A DNA stretch of 64,000 nt from Candidatus Paceibacterota bacterium (GTDB taxonomy: Bacteria; Verrucomicrobiota; Verrucomicrobiia; Limisphaerales; UBA8199): positions 1 to 64,000 of the forward strand of contig DAOTCE010000013.1 in assembly GCA_035452965.1 (NCBI GenBank), read 5' to 3'. Positions 61,501-64,000 of this stretch are shown one piece after another; within the stretch, counting starts at the first letter, position 1; each line of letters opens with the position of its first letter. The notes under the pieces were generated by a model, which searched no databases, was not told the DNA's origin, and saw nothing but the letters and a program-made list of their open reading frames with translations. Both the position numbers and the translations under genes were made by a program.

Positions 61501-61804
61501 CTTCCGGATCCACAATCCGCGCGCCGAGCGTCTCGGACCACGCCTGGCGCATGGCGTCAGCCTTGTTCTCCGTCGAAACAGCGGGCCACAGCGAGGCATC
61601 CGGGAGCCACTCATCCCAAAGCGTGGCCTTGGGACCCGCCCCCGGGTAATGCAGCCAGAACAGGTCGCGCAAGGAGGCCATCTCCTTCTCGTGGCCGGGC
61701 ACCTGGAAGCGAGGGAAGTCATCCGGTGGAGCGGATTGGGCTGCCAAGCCTGACAGCAGCAGCATTATACAGGTTAGAATCACTGGTTGTTTGCGCCGGC
61801 TCAT
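58562..61804 (-). CDS. Two-module secreted glycosidase: alpha/alpha-barrel plus GH10-like (DUF187) domain
   Basis: The 1080-residue protein has a signal peptide (MSRRKQPVILTCIMLLLSGLAAQSA). Residues about 30-700 form an alpha/alpha-barrel-type glycosidase-like region with beta segments (WWTRDLEFLRAQINRMRTAL, GIGNNYWDLLPFGGLDTYAT, YHDLMARLRVL), resembling GH94/GH-like six-hairpin enzymes. Residues about 740-1080 match glycosyl-hydrolase-like 10 (DUF187/YngK): FRATWIHSAFGIEGWGW, VDGIHFDYIRYPNADACYCEGC (catalytic-type Asp) and DFVCPMNYEGEDVAFSRWV. The fusion is unusual. Polysaccharide target unknown. Confidence 0.82.
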   Translation of the reverse strand: MSRRKQPVILTCIMLLLSGLAAQSAPPDDFPRFQVPGHEKEMASLRDLFWLHYPGAGPKATLWDEWLPDASLWPAVSTENKADAMRQAWSETLGARIVDPEGYVATHQHASIAHQLGWPFPFWNQGRRGCGWHFSFKDTIGPGWRPNDLSKPAGWKLTGLRDAGVHDDGWRLEATNAAAVVTAPPWKCHTFEVPFLQLRWQTDGRGAVRPFVEWTTPSATNFSLGRRMYFEAVKGDRISCTMIPMYRHPQWTGEVAQLRIGLGNTAPCSVTIQAFFSQYDTRHNINSQNFVRGCAKYFWWTRDLEFLRAQINRMRTALRHVMTEHHALERKAVYTDWVGHDGRSGLERGADGAKTIHTGQGIGNNYWDLLPFGGLDTYATIQYYDAVRVMAVIEREIEAHPEWQIPGGVLSLDPAMLERHAAEVKTEGNRVFWNPETQRFNACVDADGKTHDYGFTFLNLEAIYYDFAMPRHASAILSWINGDRVVAGDTSQGTDIYHWRFGPRATTRRNVDWYFWAWSSPESIPWGGQVQDGGAVFGFAYHDLMARLRVLGPDNAWQRLREIVPWFDEVQAAGGYRKYYNGSREGSLQGGGTAGGLGLDMEFFESAMVPQIMLNGFLGFAPRADGFKLDPRLPADWPELAVDRVRFQNLVLRLRATREAIEIRKDGPASEPVCLRLPEGSWKALLLREDGSVWRETRLRKRENDGALRLNWGEAAGVRLVKASAAPARSPAEQEAFFRAQTSKPGEFRATWIHSAFGIEGWGWDRTIAVLKTNGFNAIIPNLVWAGVAYYPSKVLPVSPKVAEEGDQVAECLKACRKYGVEMHVWKVNHNLLRAPSEFVAKLRAAGRTQKDRKGGEVTWLCPSHPENFALERDSMLELARQYDVDGIHFDYIRYPNADACYCEGCRERFEQAAGSKVERWPEDVLAGKSAQPFGDWRREQVTRLVRAVSQEAHQLKPGIKVSAAVFGNWESARRVVGQDAKAWVDAGYLDFVCPMNYEGEDVAFSRWVREQVAAVSHKIPCYAGIGAHELSGPEQLAAQIQLSRELGADGFVIFNLTEKLATRFLPPLRLGVTSAPPMR

Positions 61805-61874
61805 GATATGTAGCGGGCCTTAATACTCGAAGCCCGGACGCCGCGCACGGCAAAAATGTTCTCGCTGATCCTGA

Positions 61875-61902
61875 TTGTCAAAACCGGCGTGGCTGCTACA
61901 CT
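61875..61902 (+). promoter_or_regulatory. Candidate promoter before the zinc-ribbon gene
   Basis: TTGTCA and TACACT are separated by 16 bases, and a strong terminator follows 22 bases after the -10 hexamer, so the transcript would be only about 40 bases unless read-through occurs. Confidence 0.45.
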
Positions 61903-61923
61903 CTCGTTGACCGTGTGTATTTG

Positions 61924-61951
61924 GGCGCACCCTGTTTGGTGCGCCTTTTTT
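61924..61951 (+). terminator. Intrinsic terminator/attenuator upstream of the zinc-ribbon gene
   Basis: Perfect 8-bp stem GGCGCACC/GGTGCGCC with loop CTGTTT and six T's. It lies 27 bases before the zinc-ribbon start codon and on the same strand, so it could attenuate that gene or end a tiny transcript. Confidence 0.85.
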
Positions 61952-61977
61952 GGATCAACCACCTGCGAGGACATCGC

Positions 61978-62400
61978 ATGGGCCGTTCCTATTGGTTTGA
62001 GTGCTTCAAGTGCGGTTACCGGGCCAGAGTCTCCGGGCGCGCCGACCGGGGCGTGAGCCTTTCCGTCCAGACCATCCTTTGCCGCGAGTGCCGGGAACTC
62101 TATGACGCCGTCACGCGGTTGAAGGTTCCGGCTGAAACCGCCGGCTGGGGGAACTTCGGCCGGTTGTCGAAGGCCAGGCTGCCAGGAGTGCGCCCGACAC
62201 TCAGAACCCCACCGACCTTCCAAGCGGCTTTGAACCGGCTGCTCCCGGCCGAAGCGAAGCACTACCAATGGCTCAATTTCAAACCGCAGTGTCCCGTTTC
62301 GGCGGTTCACCGGGTTCGAGGCTGGAACGATCCGGACAAATGCCCCAAGTGCGGCAGCTTTCTGGAGAAGAGCGCGCTGCCGTATCGGGTCTGGGATTGA
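61978..62400 (+). CDS. Zinc-ribbon hypothetical protein
   Basis: The 140-residue product shows two zinc-ribbon half-sites: CFKCG near residue 9 with CREC near 38, and CPKCG near 121 close to the C-terminus; the middle is a basic, Pro-rich region (LSKARLPGVRPTLRTPPTFQAAL). Start MGRSYWFECF at 61978. No family recognised. Its own attenuator-like element lies upstream. A nucleic-acid-binding or redox role is only a guess. Confidence 0.65.
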   Translation: MGRSYWFECFKCGYRARVSGRADRGVSLSVQTILCRECRELYDAVTRLKVPAETAGWGNFGRLSKARLPGVRPTLRTPPTFQAALNRLLPAEAKHYQWLNFKPQCPVSAVHRVRGWNDPDKCPKCGSFLEKSALPYRVWD

Positions 62401-62447
62401 GACACAACCTCGGGAGCGTCGCCCCGGGTGGGGCGGGTGGCCGAAGG

Positions 62448-63068
62448 CTACTTCCGCGCGTAGTAAACGACCGCCGGCGGGAAATTGAGCAAGACCGGGA
62501 CGGTGCGCAGGCTCTTAAACCGCGAGCGGATGCGCTTCCGGTCAATCAGCGAGTATTGGAACTGGATGTACCAGCCGCCCTGATTCAGCGCGCTGTTGAC
62601 GGCGTCAATCAACGCCTGCGCCCGCTCACCACGGAGGTTCCCCAAGGGAATGCCCGAGATCACATATTCCGTTTTGTCCATTCCCCGCCGGTTCATTTCC
62701 GACAGGAGGTGGCCGGCGGAATCAGAAATCACTTCGACCCGGCCGTTGATGCCGGCGCGGTCCAGGTTGTCCCGCGTCTTGCGCGCCAGCATGGGGTTGA
62801 TTTCGCAAGCCACTATGTGCGCTTTGGGGCAGCGGGCGGCCAGGCGGAGGGTCAAGGCGCCATTGCCGGCGCCCAACTCGATGATGCGCCCCGAATAAGC
62901 CGGCGACACCGGGGCAATCATCTTGCCGATGAGAAACCTCTGCGAGGGCACAATGGCGCCCGTCTGCCTGAACTTTATCAGGGCGGCGCCCATGAAGTGC
63001 AGGTAACTTGCCACTGTGTTATTCATCGAGACTCTGTAATCATCCGGACTAGGTTGGGGCATGGTCAC
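62448..63068 (-). CDS. pmtA: Phospholipid N-methyltransferase-like SAM methyltransferase
   Basis: The 206-residue enzyme contains TGAIVPSQRFLIGKMIAPV near residue 36, the PmtA/rRNA-methylase-like lead, then the SAM loop IIELGAGNGALTLRLAARC near 62, acidic VACEINPML near 86 and ISGIPLGNLRGERAQALI. This matches the Rhodobacter-type phosphatidylethanolamine N-methyltransferase (PmtA) family; related KsgA-type rRNA methylases share the fold, so the substrate is not certain. Confidence 0.72.
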   Translation of the reverse strand: MTMPQPSPDDYRVSMNNTVASYLHFMGAALIKFRQTGAIVPSQRFLIGKMIAPVSPAYSGRIIELGAGNGALTLRLAARCPKAHIVACEINPMLARKTRDNLDRAGINGRVEVISDSAGHLLSEMNRRGMDKTEYVISGIPLGNLRGERAQALIDAVNSALNQGGWYIQFQYSLIDRKRIRSRFKSLRTVPVLLNFPPAVVYYARK

Positions 63069-63284
63069 CGAATGTTACCTCACGCCCAATTGGCCTTTTC
63101 TTCTCATTGCCTGCAGCGCCAGGTGTTGGCCAAGACCTGCCGCTCCAATCGCCCACTGGCGTACCAACGGATAAAAGCTAACACGCCTGCCAGGGCGTTT
63201 CCAACCACAATTTCACGGGAGACACGCCGGGGGGCGCAGTTTGCCATCGCTTTCACACTGCGGCGGGCAGCAGGCCGGCGTCCG

Positions 63285-63998
<714 letters not shown>

Positions 63999-64000
63999 TT

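Overview
The window is high-G+C bacterial chromosome that reads like a Verrucomicrobiota genome, probably of the Limisphaerales/Pedosphaera type. The basis is gene content, not a phylogeny: TAT-exported Gfo/Idh/MocA oxidoreductases beside TIM-barrel sugar epimerases, a ThuA protein and a PmoA/DUF6807 protein; large secreted beta-helix and RCC1 proteins sharing a short C-terminal module; a type II pseudopilin ending in a VDGSARY segment; and weak or absent Shine-Dalgarno sequences. Noncoding DNA is rich in short hairpin repeats.

Layout. 0.1-5.4 kb: murJ and a convergent run of exported proteins (isomerase-fold protein, deiminase-fold hydrolase, unknown). 5.7-13 kb: an aerobic respiration operon with a cupredoxin-like protein, ctaA, ctaB, ctaD, ctaE, subunit IV, two small membrane proteins and ctaC. 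13-17.4 kb: an apparent insertion (AAA/DUF4143 ATPase, RCC1 protein, candidate structured RNA) between two related repeat copies. 17.5-19.6 kb: SCO1, DUF420 and an EgtD-like methyltransferase, which resume the oxidase theme. 19.6-27.4 kb (minus): dihydropteroate synthase, lipase, a sugar operon (epimerase, PmoA/DUF6807, ThuA, oxidoreductase), M20 amidohydrolase and GNAT. 27.5-38.9 kb: Smr protein, a composite amidase, ceramidase-like protein, an ECF sigma cassette, class II DAHP synthase, DUF5808 and two secreted proteins. 39.3-42.6 kb: tRNA-Gly(CCC) and an oxidoreductase with two paralogous epimerases. 42.7-47 kb (minus): a tight four-gene catabolic operon. 47.2-51.4 kb: a DUF433/DUF5615 toxin-antitoxin pair and a giant beta-helix gene flanked by inverted repeats. 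51.4-54.7 kb: 4-alpha-glucanotransferase and a HerA-like ATPase. 55.3-58.3 kb (minus): cupin, two DUF2249 proteins, an NnrS/CcoN-like membrane protein and a DUF59 protein behind a perfect FNR/DNR-type box. 58.5-64 kb: a two-module glycosidase, zinc-ribbon protein, PmtA-like methyltransferase and a pseudopilin at the edge.

Together the genes describe an aerobic heterotroph with an A1-type cytochrome oxidase, a probable low-oxygen or nitric-oxide response operon, and extensive extracytoplasmic carbohydrate metabolism. The least explained items are the structured RNA with its own terminator (about 16.73-16.93 kb), the inverted-repeat-flanked beta-helix gene, the 11-bp iteron-like repeats, and the FNR-box operon.
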